Under the pieces are notes generated by a model. It did no database searches. It was not told where the DNA came from and worked only from the letters and a program-made list of their open reading frames with translations. From Rhizobiaceae bacterium (GTDB lineage Bacteria > Pseudomonadota > Alphaproteobacteria > Rhizobiales > Rhizobiaceae), in assembly GCA_029212415.1 (NCBI GenBank), contig JARGOF010000011.1, positions 84,831 through 148,830 of the forward strand: DNA of 64,000 nt, in the 5' to 3' direction. Position 1 is the stretch's first letter; each line of letters begins with the position of its first letter. The position numbers were made by a program, and so were the translations under genes. This document shows positions 8,230 to 16,840 of the stretch, piece after piece.

Positions 8230-9093
8230 ATGTCGTCACAGTCTGACAGTCAATATCATGCGAGAATGCAATTGGTTCTGCGTTATATCGATGAACATCT
8301 GGATGACCGATTGGCCGTCGAGGACCTTGCCGGGGTTGCCGCCTTTTCAAAATACCATTTTCAGAGACAATTCTCCGCAATCTTCAAAAGCAGTGTTCAT
8401 CGCTACATTCAGCTCCTGCGGATGAAACGAGCCTCCTACAGGATGGCGTTTCGAACACAGGATTCCGTTCTCTCTGTTGCGCTGGACAGCGGCTTTGAGG
8501 GGCCTGAGGCTTTTTCCCGGGCCTTCCGCCAGCACATGGATCAAAGCCCCAGTGCGGCAAAACAAAAGCCGCTTTGGGGGCCCTGGCATCAGGCCCATGA
8601 ACCACTCAACGAGATAAGGAGCAATCATATGTCACCAAAGTTTTCAGCCGATGATGTCGAGATACTGGAGTTCCCCGAGACCCCTGTTGCCATCAAATCC
8701 CATAGGGGTGACCCTGCCTTGGTCGGCGATACAATTCGTCAATTTATCGCCTGGCGCCGCGCTGAGGGTCTTTCGCCAGCGCAAAGCGCGACGTTCAATA
8801 TTTTTCACAGTAATCCCGATGAAACGCCTGCCGATGAATACAGGCTGGACATTTGTGCACAGACAAATGGAAAGATAGCCGATAACGATGCGGGGGTTGT
8901 CGCCGGAACGATACCAGCCGGGACCTGCGCCCGTGTACGCATGGTTGGCTCCGGCGACAATCTGAGACCGGCGATTTCCTATCTCTATGGCGAATGGTTG
9001 CCAGCCAGCGGCCATGAATTGCGCGACGACCCGATTTTCGTCCAGCGGATCTGCTTCTATCCGGATGTGCCTGAGCATGAGGCTGGTGCCTGA
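8230..9093 (+). CDS. AraC family regulator with GyrI-like effector domain, C-terminus truncated
   Basis: The N-terminal 110 residues hold two helix-turn-helix motifs (LAVEDLAGVAAFSKYHFQRQF and VLSVALDSGFEGPEAFSRAF). They are followed by a GyrI-like small-molecule-binding domain (residues about 140-287, DDVEILEFPETPVAIKSHRG onward), as in Rob/BmrR-type sensors of drugs or small ligands. I start at the ATG preceded by AGGGAGG rather than at an upstream codon. The last codons are altered: a 19-bp tandem duplication shifts the frame so the protein ends EHEAGA. Without the duplicate it would continue EHEAVTDVFLPIMTQE, the usual end of this family. The missing strand probably weakens the ligand domain. 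Confidence 0.85.
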   Translation: MSSQSDSQYHARMQLVLRYIDEHLDDRLAVEDLAGVAAFSKYHFQRQFSAIFKSSVHRYIQLLRMKRASYRMAFRTQDSVLSVALDSGFEGPEAFSRAFRQHMDQSPSAAKQKPLWGPWHQAHEPLNEIRSNHMSPKFSADDVEILEFPETPVAIKSHRGDPALVGDTIRQFIAWRRAEGLSPAQSATFNIFHSNPDETPADEYRLDICAQTNGKIADNDAGVVAGTIPAGTCARVRMVGSGDNLRPAISYLYGEWLPASGHELRDDPIFVQRICFYPDVPEHEAGA

Positions 9094-9104
9094 GCATGAG
9101 GCTG
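9067..9104 (+). repeat. Perfect 19-bp tandem duplication at the end of the AraC gene
   Basis: GTGCCTGAGCATGAGGCTG occurs twice head to tail without mismatch. Nineteen is not a multiple of three, so the second copy frameshifts the gene and supplies the TGA stop. Removing one copy restores the conserved family ending, which points to a recent duplication by replication slippage. Confidence 0.9.
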
Positions 9105-9162
9105 TCACCGACGTCTTCCTGCCAATCATGACGCAGGAATAGTCATAAGCTTGTTTCTGGCG

Positions 9163-9180
9163 GGGCCATTGACCTGGCCC
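9163..9180. terminator. Weak hairpin between convergent genes
   Basis: GGGCCA and TGGCCC pair around a six-base loop in the short gap between the convergent AraC and aldo/keto reductase genes. There is no T-run on either side, so a terminator role is only possible. Confidence 0.25.
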
Positions 9181-9187
9181 TGCGGAT

Positions 9188-10117
9188 TTACAAAAACAGT
9201 GACGGATTGGTTTTTGCCACGATCGCGTACCAGTCCTGACGATCAAGCTCGGTATTGGCTGCCTTGATGGCGCCGGCAATGCGGTCGCGCTTGCCCGATC
9301 CGACAATGGGTACACCGCCGGCTGGATGACGTGCAATGAATGCAATGGCAGCTTCAGCCGGTCCGGCAAGCCCGTAGGTCTGTGCTGTTTCCGCCAGCAA
9401 GGATCGCAATGCAGCAATCTGTTCGTCGTCGCTTTTCAAAAGGCGCCCGCCGCCGACCGGCGACCAGATCATCGGTTTGTAACCCTCCCTGAGGGCATGA
9501 TCCAGCGTGCCGTCGGAAATCGGATCAAGATGAAGCGGGGAGAATTCAATCTGATTGGTGGTGACGGGCGCCTTCAGACGCGAGGCTATGAGGTCGATAC
9601 GCGATACAGACAAATTGGAAACGCCGACGTGGCGTATCTTGCCCTCCGCGATAAGCGCGTCGAGCGCTCCTGCCGTCTCATCCGGGTCCATCAGATAGTC
9701 CGGCCGGTGCAGCAGCATCAGGTCGATCTCGTCAATACCGAGTTTGCGCAGAGAGCGTTCGGTCGAATTTCGGATTTCCTTTGCGCTGAAATCGAAATGG
9801 CGAACGCGGTTTTCGGGCCTGAGCCGGGAAATCCGCTGGATCCCGCATTTCGTGACAATTTCAAATTTGTCGCGACCTGCCCTGGCAATCGCTTCGCCCA
9901 ATTCTTCTTCAACCGAAAACGGATCGGGGTGACCATAGACACTTGCCGTATCAAGCGTGGTTATGCCTTGCTCATGCAGCCAGTTGAGATGTTCTGTCAG
10001 TTGTCCAAGGCTGGAAAACTGGGATTGCATCCGCATTGAGCCCCAGATGACGCCGGATAATTCTGGTCCGTTCCTGTGCATGCGGACGCGGGAAACCGCA
10101 TTGACATCTTTGCTCAT
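9188..10117 (-). CDS. Aldo/keto reductase
   Basis: This 309-residue NAD(P)H-dependent (alpha/beta)8-barrel oxidoreductase has the catalytic tetrad visible: Asp56 and Tyr61 (TLDTASVYG), Lys90 (VTKCG) and His137 (LLHRPD). It resembles the YdhF-type group. It is the last gene of a sugar ABC transport operon and its ATG overlaps the ATPase stop codon by four bases, so translation is coupled. The context suggests reduction or oxidation of the imported sugar or of the sugar released by the glycosidase in the same operon; the exact substrate is not known. Confidence 0.88.
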   Translation of the reverse strand: MSKDVNAVSRVRMHRNGPELSGVIWGSMRMQSQFSSLGQLTEHLNWLHEQGITTLDTASVYGHPDPFSVEEELGEAIARAGRDKFEIVTKCGIQRISRLRPENRVRHFDFSAKEIRNSTERSLRKLGIDEIDLMLLHRPDYLMDPDETAGALDALIAEGKIRHVGVSNLSVSRIDLIASRLKAPVTTNQIEFSPLHLDPISDGTLDHALREGYKPMIWSPVGGGRLLKSDDEQIAALRSLLAETAQTYGLAGPAEAAIAFIARHPAGGVPIVGSGKRDRIAGAIKAANTELDRQDWYAIVAKTNPSLFL

Positions 10118-11208
10118 TGATCGTGCTCACTCTTTGGATCGCATGGGATGTTGGCTTCGCTGGCCGCATCGAAAAAATGAACATTGGGCGAAGCAAAGCT
10201 GAGGGGTATTGTCTCACCAACTGTCGTTTTGAGGCGTGGCGGCAACACCGCGACGAGATCCTGGCCTGCCAATTCCACCAGAACATGCGTGTCGGCACCC
10301 GTCGGTTCCATTACCTTGATGACGGCGGGCGTGCCGTTGACAGGGTCAACTGCGATGTCCTGAGGCCTGATGCCCAGGACGATTGCCTGATTTGATGTGC
10401 CCTGCGGACTATGCTGCAACTTGACTTCACTGCCATCTTCGAGCGTGAGGCCGGGACTGCCATCTGCCGCCAGGCGCCCCTTCAGGAAATTCATCGACGG
10501 GGAACCGAGAAAACCTGCGACAAACATATTTGCCGGGCTGTCATACAGGTCCATCGGTGTGCCCATCTGCTCGACAACACCGCCACGCAGAACGACGATC
10601 CGGTCCGCCATCGTCATCGCCTCAATCTGATCGTGGGTAACATAGACGATGGTCGTTCCCAGTCTTTGATGCAATGCCTTGATCTCTGCACGCATCTGAA
10701 CACGCAGGTTGGCGTCGAGATTGGACAAGGGTTCGTCAAACAGGAACACGGCAGGATCACGCACGATGGCCCGCCCCATGGCCACCCGTTGCCGTTGACC
10801 GCCCGATAGCTGAGACGGCTTGCGTTCCAAGAGCGGTGTCAGACCGAGAATTTCGGCGGTGCTGTTAACCTTGGAGCTGATCTCGGCTTTCGATTTTCCG
10901 GAAATCTCCAGGGAAAAACCCATGTTCTGCGCCACGGTCATTTGCGGGTACAGCGCGTAGTTCTGGAACACCATTGCGATATTGCGTTCTTTCGGTGTCA
11001 GGTTGTTGACGACACGTCCCCCGATGGAAACCGCGCCGTCACTGATCTCCTCAAGCCCTGCAATCATCCTCAAAAGTGTTGATTTTCCACACCCTGATGG
11101 CCCGACAAGAATGACGAATTCGCCATCCTTGATGTCGATATCGACGCCATGCACAACTTCCAGTGCGCCGTAGGATTTGCGAACAGCTGAAATTTCCACA
11201 TTTGCCAT
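10114..11208 (-). CDS. Sugar ABC transporter ATP-binding protein (UgpC/MalK type)
   Basis: This 364-residue cytoplasmic ATPase energises the permease pair encoded upstream. Walker A GPSGCGKST is at residues 36-44, the signature is QLSGGQRQR, and Walker B is VFLFDEPLSNLDA. The C-terminal 120 or so residues form the OB-fold (TOBE) regulatory domain typical of MalK/UgpC. The start is the ATG of MANVEIS, preceded by a GAGGAAA site; longer upstream frames lack family similarity. It sits between the glycosidase (ten bases upstream) and the aldo/keto reductase. Confidence 0.93.
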   Translation of the reverse strand: MANVEISAVRKSYGALEVVHGVDIDIKDGEFVILVGPSGCGKSTLLRMIAGLEEISDGAVSIGGRVVNNLTPKERNIAMVFQNYALYPQMTVAQNMGFSLEISGKSKAEISSKVNSTAEILGLTPLLERKPSQLSGGQRQRVAMGRAIVRDPAVFLFDEPLSNLDANLRVQMRAEIKALHQRLGTTIVYVTHDQIEAMTMADRIVVLRGGVVEQMGTPMDLYDSPANMFVAGFLGSPSMNFLKGRLAADGSPGLTLEDGSEVKLQHSPQGTSNQAIVLGIRPQDIAVDPVNGTPAVIKVMEPTGADTHVLVELAGQDLVAVLPPRLKTTVGETIPLSFASPNVHFFDAASEANIPCDPKSEHDQ

Positions 11209-11218
11209 AGAGGTTTCC

Positions 11219-12748
11219 TCACGTTTTCCGACGACGTACCCGCAGGGCCAGCCGCGGCCGTCCCGGAAGCGCGACGCCGAAGTCAGCCTCTGCCTTGCCG
11301 CCGCGAATGAGCGTGCCATGGCGGGTGGTGGGAACAACATGCGCCTCGATAATCTTGGCAGGCTCAATGGTCATGTTCCAGGTGTCGATCAGGTCGACAT
11401 CATACTGGCCGCCATCATTTGGCAGACCGCTTGTCCAGCGAACCGGCTGATGTTCCCCGAAATAGATGAAGCGTACACCGTCCGCGCCATCGATGCCGCC
11501 GGAAATCCGGCTCCAGGGATAGCCGTAGTAATTGCCGATCGGTTCAATTCCGTGTTCGACATCCGCGTCGAGCAAGGCGCGCAGCCATTTGATCCGCTTC
11601 CACGATTCGCCGTGCAACTTGCCGCCCTTGGCCCACCAGATCAGATCATCAGGATCTTCAAAGGTTTCGCCGTGTCCGGCATAGCCGCCGCGCAGCGTCG
11701 TGATCCAGAACCGGTGTACCAGTTCTTCAGCTGAGATATTGCCCCAGCTTTGATAGAGCGTTCCCTCATATTCGGGTTCATCGTTGATCACCGGCTTGCC
11801 ATAGTCCGCGCGCCACAATGGGGTCTGCTTGACGTCCCAATGCTGAATGCACACATGGGTAATCCATGGCAAACGGTGGTTGTAGTTCTTGGCCGGATCA
11901 CCATTGTGGATCGACATCAGGTGATGCATGTGGTCGTTTTCTTCCAGCACGTGGCAGAACCTGTGCCACAGATCCATGGGCTTGGTGTCCATCAGAAAGT
12001 CGTACTCGTTGGCCAGCGACCACCAGACGTTGCGATAGGCTGAAATACGTGCCGCAAGATAGGCCAGGAAACGACAGTCCTGCTCTTGTGTCATATCCGC
12101 GTAACCCCACCGGTCATAGGGGTGGAAAAGGATGACGTCGGCCTCGATTCCCATTTCAGCCAATCTGCCGATCTGGGTTTCGAAATGGCGGAAGGCCGCT
12201 GGATTGGGGCGGTCGAAGTCCATCTCGGCTTCGCCGTCTCCAATCTTTTCAAAAACCGGATGCAGCGCCGGATTGGTGTTGTAGGGATAGTGTTTGGGAA
12301 AGACGGCCATGCGAATTTTGTTGAAACCGGTTTTTGAAAGGGTCTCAAGGGTTTCTTCCTGCATAGCCTCTGTCTGATGCGTCCAGGCATAGCAGGTTGT
12401 GCCAAAGGGCTTGTAGGCGGTTCCGTCCGCATGGGCGAAGTGGAACCGGTTGCGCACCCGCACCGGGCCATGCACACCGTCGCGGGCTGGGGTGACGGAG
12501 AGGCTTCCACTCTGGGCGTTCAGCGCTGCGGTATCCGACACGGTGGTGAACGTCCATTCGCCTTGCGTATCGGGGCAAAAGCGCACCCGGTAGGTGCCTT
12601 CACCATCATAGAATCCTGGCACGTCGACGGTGCGGTTGCCCAGTTTGAACTGCGCTGCGAAGCTTACATCTATAAAGGGATTGCCATCTTCAGGGCCCTG
12701 CGCGCTGAATTCGAAGATGTCCCATACCGCCACTTTTTGCGTGCTCAT
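11219..12748 (-). CDS. Intracellular glycoside hydrolase, apiosidase-like (DUF5060-DUF4038-DUF5605)
   Basis: This 509-residue protein combines an N-terminal beta-sandwich (residues about 5-95), a TIM-barrel of the DUF4038/GH140-like clan (about 100-400) and a C-terminal beta domain (about 410-505). Likely acid/base and nucleophile are Glu248 (WSLANEYDF) and Glu324 (INDEPEYEG); these positions fit clan GH-A but are my inference. There is no signal peptide, so it should act in the cytoplasm on imported glycosides. It lies inside a sugar ABC operon between permease and ATPase genes. GH140 members remove apiose from pectin side chains, but related proteins have other specificities, so the substrate remains open. 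Confidence 0.75.
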   Translation of the reverse strand: MSTQKVAVWDIFEFSAQGPEDGNPFIDVSFAAQFKLGNRTVDVPGFYDGEGTYRVRFCPDTQGEWTFTTVSDTAALNAQSGSLSVTPARDGVHGPVRVRNRFHFAHADGTAYKPFGTTCYAWTHQTEAMQEETLETLSKTGFNKIRMAVFPKHYPYNTNPALHPVFEKIGDGEAEMDFDRPNPAAFRHFETQIGRLAEMGIEADVILFHPYDRWGYADMTQEQDCRFLAYLAARISAYRNVWWSLANEYDFLMDTKPMDLWHRFCHVLEENDHMHHLMSIHNGDPAKNYNHRLPWITHVCIQHWDVKQTPLWRADYGKPVINDEPEYEGTLYQSWGNISAEELVHRFWITTLRGGYAGHGETFEDPDDLIWWAKGGKLHGESWKRIKWLRALLDADVEHGIEPIGNYYGYPWSRISGGIDGADGVRFIYFGEHQPVRWTSGLPNDGGQYDVDLIDTWNMTIEPAKIIEAHVVPTTRHGTLIRGGKAEADFGVALPGRPRLALRVRRRKT

Positions 12749-12783
12749 TGTGTATTCTCCTTAAAATTGTTCATGAATGCAGC

Positions 12784-13656
12784 TCAGCCTTTGACCGCGC
12801 CGGACGTCAGGCCTGAGACGAAATACCGTTGAAAGATCAGGTAAACGATTGTTGCGGGCAGCACCGTCATGACGATTGCGGCGTTGAGCTGACCATAATT
12901 GTCAGAAAACTGGCCCTGGAAGGACATCAGGCCCAGCGGCAAGGTCCACATATGTTTGTCCTGCAGCAAGACCAGCGCCATGGCGAATTCGTTCCACGTT
13001 GCCACAAAGTCCAAAATCAGCAGGGCGGCCAGCACCGGCAGTGAAACCGGCAGGAATATCCTGCGAAAGATGGTGACGTGTGACGCGCCATCTATGAGCG
13101 CTGCTTCTGTCAGTTCCTTTGGTATGGCTTTGAAAAATCCATGCAGAATGAACACCTGATAGGGCACACCAAAGGCCAGATAGGGAAGGATGACGCCCGG
13201 ATAGGTGTCGATCAGACTGAGCGAATTGACCAGGGTAAACAACGGCGCCAGCATCACCTGGAACGGGATCATGGCGCCAAAAAGCACAAAGATCAGCAGG
13301 AATTTGTTCCAGCCCATTTGAATCTGCGCCAGCGCATAGGCCGCCATGGCGGAAATGAGCAGTCCAAGCGGCACCTTGATGAAGGTGATCACCGTGCTGT
13401 TGACGAATGTTTCGTTGAAATTGCCCTTTACCCACGCTTTTGTAAAATTTTCCCAGACGATCTTCTCGGGCGGTGCGAAGGCGGCGGAGTTCAAAACCTC
13501 CGGATTGGATTTCATCGCCGTGAACGTGATGAAGACAATCGGCGCCAGCCAGATGATCGCCACAATAACCAGCGAGATCCACAGGCCGATAAGAACCGGG
13601 TCCCGGCGCTTCGGCAGACTTGAAAACGGGGCGGTTTGAGCGTCGACTATTGTCAT
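12784..13656 (-). CDS. Sugar ABC transporter permease (MalG type)
   Basis: This 290-residue inner-membrane permease has six predicted helices. The cytoplasmic EAA loop reads ELTEAALIDGASHVTIFRRIFLPVSLP, which docks on the ATPase. The C-terminal FVSGLTSGAVKG is typical of MalG-type proteins. Its ATG overlaps the end of the MalF-type gene by four bases, so the two permease halves are co-translated. The gene is followed by a 35-base gap before the glycosidase. Confidence 0.92.
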   Translation of the reverse strand: MTIVDAQTAPFSSLPKRRDPVLIGLWISLVIVAIIWLAPIVFITFTAMKSNPEVLNSAAFAPPEKIVWENFTKAWVKGNFNETFVNSTVITFIKVPLGLLISAMAAYALAQIQMGWNKFLLIFVLFGAMIPFQVMLAPLFTLVNSLSLIDTYPGVILPYLAFGVPYQVFILHGFFKAIPKELTEAALIDGASHVTIFRRIFLPVSLPVLAALLILDFVATWNEFAMALVLLQDKHMWTLPLGLMSFQGQFSDNYGQLNAAIVMTVLPATIVYLIFQRYFVSGLTSGAVKG

Positions 13657-14552
13657 TTCACAGCCTCCTCGCGGGCTTGCGACCAGCGCATATAGGGAAT
13701 GACAATTGCCAGGGTGATCACCAGAAGCACGACAGAGACAGCCGAGCCGCGGCCAAAATCAAAGATCTGCATGGATTGGGTGAACGCCCACATGGCCAGC
13801 ATCTGGGTGGACTGGGCCGGCCCGCCACCGGTCATGCCGTAAACGATATCGAATGCCCGCAGCGATGAAATCGTCGAAAGCACCAGAACAATGGTGATCG
13901 TCGGGCTCAATGCCGGCAAGGTGACATATCTGAAGATTTCAAACCGGCTGGCGCCATCAATGCGCGCTGCATCGATCAACGTTGACTGAACACCCTGCAA
14001 GCCGGCCAGAAAGAGCACCATTGAAAATCCGACGTGTTGCCAGACATAGGCAACAAACATTGAGTAGAGCGCGATATTGCGATCCCCCAGCCAGTCGCGT
14101 GCCAGAAATCCGAGCCCCATATCGGTCAGTATCTGGGTGAACAGGCCGAAGAACGGATCATACATCCAGCGCCACATGGTCGCCACGGCAATCGGCGCAA
14201 TAATGACCGGAAGGTAATAGATCGCCCTGAGGCTTGCCCGTCCAAACAGTTTCTGATTGAGGCCGATCGCCAGCAGCAGCCCAACCAGTGGCGGGAAGAC
14301 AATGGAGAGTATGGTCCAGATCACCGTATTCTTCAGTGAAACCCAAAAAACCGGATCATTGTTGAAAATGTAATTGTAATTCTCCCACCCGACCCATTTG
14401 CGATCCGCGCTGATGCCGTTCCATTCCTGGAAGCTGAGTATCACCACATCGATCAGCGGCCAGATGGCAAAAAGCGTGTAAACACCAAAGGCGGGAATCA
14501 ACAGAATGAGTGCTTGAGATCTGGCCGATTGAAATAGGTTCAGCTTGAACAT
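13653..14552 (-). CDS. Sugar ABC transporter permease (MalF/UgpA type)
   Basis: This 299-residue permease with six predicted helices is the partner of the MalG-type subunit. Its EAA loop reads STLIDAARIDGASRFEIFRYVTLPAL. It follows the binding-protein gene after an intergenic hairpin and overlaps the next permease by four bases. Confidence 0.92.
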   Translation of the reverse strand: MFKLNLFQSARSQALILLIPAFGVYTLFAIWPLIDVVILSFQEWNGISADRKWVGWENYNYIFNNDPVFWVSLKNTVIWTILSIVFPPLVGLLLAIGLNQKLFGRASLRAIYYLPVIIAPIAVATMWRWMYDPFFGLFTQILTDMGLGFLARDWLGDRNIALYSMFVAYVWQHVGFSMVLFLAGLQGVQSTLIDAARIDGASRFEIFRYVTLPALSPTITIVLVLSTISSLRAFDIVYGMTGGGPAQSTQMLAMWAFTQSMQIFDFGRGSAVSVVLLVITLAIVIPYMRWSQAREEAVK

Positions 14553-14612
14553 GGTGCCCGCGATGATTTGAATTTGGGTGGGTGCAATAAAACAGTGTGA
14601 ATCTGCATGGAT

Positions 14613-14645
14613 CCTTCTGCGGCGCCAAAGCTGCGCCGCAGAAGG
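14613..14645 (-). terminator. Perfect 13-bp hairpin between binding-protein and permease genes
   Basis: CCTTCTGCGGCGC pairs perfectly with GCGCCGCAGAAGG around a seven-base loop, 14 bases after the binding-protein stop codon. There is no U-run, which favours a role as a 3'-end stabiliser of the receptor message over full termination. Confidence 0.65.
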
Positions 14646-14659
14646 TTGTGCGTATCGCT

Positions 14660-15898
14660 CTATCGATTGGAGGCGATAAACTTGGCCATCGTATCCGCAG
14701 CGGTCTGGGGATCCATGTTGTTGGAAGCCAGTTCGTTGATCACCCGGAAATACTCGGTTGTCACATCAAGCGGGAATGCCTGGTCGCCATTGACAAATGT
14801 GCCACCGGCATTGTCAAAGATTTCGATCCACTGCTTGTGAAGATCAAGCGCGTCATCGCTCAATTTGACACTTTTGTTCACCGACAAAGCTCCAAAGGCA
14901 CCGACGATCTGTGTCTGGAATTCTGTTGACGAGAACATGTCCAGAAACTCGGCGGCCAATTCCTTGTTCTTGGCTTTGGTCGAGATATACATGTATTCCG
15001 CGAAACCGTAGAGACGATCTGTGCCAGTGGGGAACGGGAAGATGCCATATTTCGAGATGTCGGTGCTCTCGTTGATGGCGTTCACCATCCAGTCACCTTC
15101 GAGCATCATCGCAGCGCGTTCGGCATACCACAATGTTGCAGCCTGCTTGTGGTCGATACCCATGAATGGCGCCAGAATGTAGTCGTCAGCCCACCATTTC
15201 ATTTCGGTGAAAGCTTCGACGGCGCAGGGTTCGGTTGCCCAGTCGGCTTCCATGGACATCAGCGCGTCGTGCTTCTCAACACCACAGGTGGTTTCCAGAA
15301 GAACGTCCATCAGGCGCATGACGTGCCAATTGACAGTGCCGCCGAACGTAAAGGCTGCGATTCCGGCTTCCTTGAGTTTGACGGCAGCTGCTTTCAATTC
15401 CTCATAGGTCTGCGGCTCACTGTCGATACCGGCCTTCTTGAACAGGTCCATGTTGTAATAGACAGCCTCACCCGAGAAGCGATAGGGCATGCCGTGTTTG
15501 CCATCGGCAAAGGCTTCGACAAAGGCTTGAGAGGGAACAGTCAGGCGATCTGCCCAGCCATATTTTTCAAAATATGGCGTCAAATCGGTGCTGAGTCCGG
15601 CCTGTACATATTCACCGCCCAGACCAAGACCCGCCCACAGCACATAAACGTCGGGGCCGGTATCCGAACCGGACGCCACGCGCAGCGCGGTCTTATGTTC
15701 GTCGGTTCCGCGTTTGACAAATTCAACGTTCACATCCGGATGGGTTTTTTCGAACGCCACCACACTTGCGTCCAGCGCTGAAACCTGTGCGTCCGACGAG
15801 TAATTCAGCGACCAGACGGTCAGATTCTCGGCATGGGCCGCTCCGCTCATCAGGCAAATGCCTGCCACGGAACTGATAAGTGATCTGCGAAAATTCAT
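14660..15898 (-). CDS. Sugar ABC transporter substrate-binding protein
   Basis: This 412-residue periplasmic receptor of extracellular binding protein family 1 starts the operon. A Sec signal peptide ends near residue 24 (LMSGAAHA-EN). The mature segments LTVWSLNYSSDAQVSALDASVVAFEK and GLSTDLTPYF are typical of family 1 receptors for oligosaccharides or glycerol-phosphate-like ligands. GGGAGGAG precedes the ATG. The operon order is receptor, MalF, MalG, glycosidase, ATPase, aldo/keto reductase, which implies import of a glycoside that is cleaved inside the cell. Confidence 0.92.
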   Translation of the reverse strand: MNFRRSLISSVAGICLMSGAAHAENLTVWSLNYSSDAQVSALDASVVAFEKTHPDVNVEFVKRGTDEHKTALRVASGSDTGPDVYVLWAGLGLGGEYVQAGLSTDLTPYFEKYGWADRLTVPSQAFVEAFADGKHGMPYRFSGEAVYYNMDLFKKAGIDSEPQTYEELKAAAVKLKEAGIAAFTFGGTVNWHVMRLMDVLLETTCGVEKHDALMSMEADWATEPCAVEAFTEMKWWADDYILAPFMGIDHKQAATLWYAERAAMMLEGDWMVNAINESTDISKYGIFPFPTGTDRLYGFAEYMYISTKAKNKELAAEFLDMFSSTEFQTQIVGAFGALSVNKSVKLSDDALDLHKQWIEIFDNAGGTFVNGDQAFPLDVTTEYFRVINELASNNMDPQTAADTMAKFIASNR

Positions 15899-15978
15899 GG
15901 TTTTCTCTCCTCCCAAAGATTCATTCCCTTGTGGTTAAGGGCTGACACCGGACTCAGCATCCTGTACATTAATCATGT

Positions 15979-15995
15979 TGTCAACTGATATAATG
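15979..15995 (-). promoter_or_regulatory. Putative promoter element and motif upstream of the sugar ABC operon
   Basis: On the minus strand TTGACA (15984-15979) is a consensus -35 box; the -10 box is not clear. Overlapping it, the plus strand reads AACTGATATAATG (15983-15995), which matches 12 of 13 bases of the sequence upstream of the RuBisCO-like operon at 26420-26432. This may be an operator shared by the two sugar operons. Confidence 0.35.
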
Positions 15996-16205
15996 TGTTG
16001 CTGATATTCTAATATGGTAGCTAGATACGTCGACAATCGATGGGTGCAGGTGAACGCAGAACGCATCGTACCTGGAAGGATGCCAGACTGGCCCCGGGAC
16101 TAATGGGGGATTGATGGGGACACTGATGGCGGCTGGCGGGCTTTTCATGGCTTTGTGCATAAGCGCCCGCGATGCCGGGTAAGCAGGCTTTGAGCTCAGT
16201 TTCCA

Positions 16206-16603
16206 TCAGGCGCGATATTGGTGTTTTACAGGCAAAGCGGTCAGAGGTGAGGCTTTGAAGTGCGGTGAAACAAACACCGGCATGCCGGTGCGTTTTGCCG
16301 CGGCGAACAATTGATCAATATGCGCGACCGTATCATTGGCATCGACATTCTTGCCCGCAACGCCCCAGGCGACGCGCCATCTGGGCTCAGAAAATCATTT
16401 TGCGGATCAGTGATCAGAATGGTCGTGCGCCCGTCGACGATTTCAAAACCCGAATCGGGCAGGCCGCTGTCATCGGCGATTGCGTTGCTGCCCACGAGGG
16501 CGATTGCAAGCACGGCCGTCAAGGCCAGAATGCCGACGCGGATTTCTTTTGAGAAGGGCAGATCCAAGGAGGTGATCATTGCGCTCTCCATGGTGGTGCG
16601 CAC
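16206..16603 (-). pseudogene. Isochorismatase-family hydrolase remnant
   Basis: The first frame encodes a hydrophobic N-terminal segment followed by FEIVDGRTTILITDPQNDFLSPDGA, the start of a cysteine hydrolase of the isochorismatase superfamily, with the Asp of DPQNDF being the first catalytic residue. It then loses frame. The next frame continues WGVAGKNVDANDTVAHID and AAAKRTGMPVFVSPHFKAS before stopping, so a one-base deletion near 16381 explains the break. The protein also ends after about 60 domain residues, well short of the lysine and cysteine of the catalytic triad, so the 3' part has been lost. It is a non-functional relic. Confidence 0.75.
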
Positions 16604-16805
16604 AGGCGCTGCAGGTTGCTGATCAAAGATAACCGCAGGCAGCTCATAAACGCCCGCCCAGAGTGCCTATATCTAATAACCCACTGTAAAAACGTTACAA
16701 ATTGTTTCTGGTTGCGCCGTTATTTTCCCGCAAATTTTTCCAAGACGTCAGTTTTCTTTTCCACAATCGCCATCAGACCCGCTGTAGCGGGGTGCAAGGA
16801 GTGGA

Positions 16806-16833
16806 TTGACATTGCCAATTAAGTCCGTACTTT
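16806..16833 (+). promoter_or_regulatory. Sigma-70-like promoter placing the start at the hyuA ATG
   Basis: TTGACA (16806-16811) and TACTTT (16828-16833) are 16 bases apart. Transcription would begin six to eight bases further on, at or next to the ATG at 16841. The bases before the ATG are almost all T and hold no Shine-Dalgarno sequence, so the hyuA message is probably leaderless. Confidence 0.5.
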
Positions 16834-16840
16834 ATTTTTT

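Noticed and set aside
7860..8231. 123-codon minus-strand frame upstream of the AraC gene
   Set aside because: It has no ribosome site or family resemblance and overlaps the AraC promoter and start.
16021..16206. Small minus-strand frame before the isochorismatase remnant
   Set aside because: Its composition and lack of ribosome site suggest non-coding DNA.
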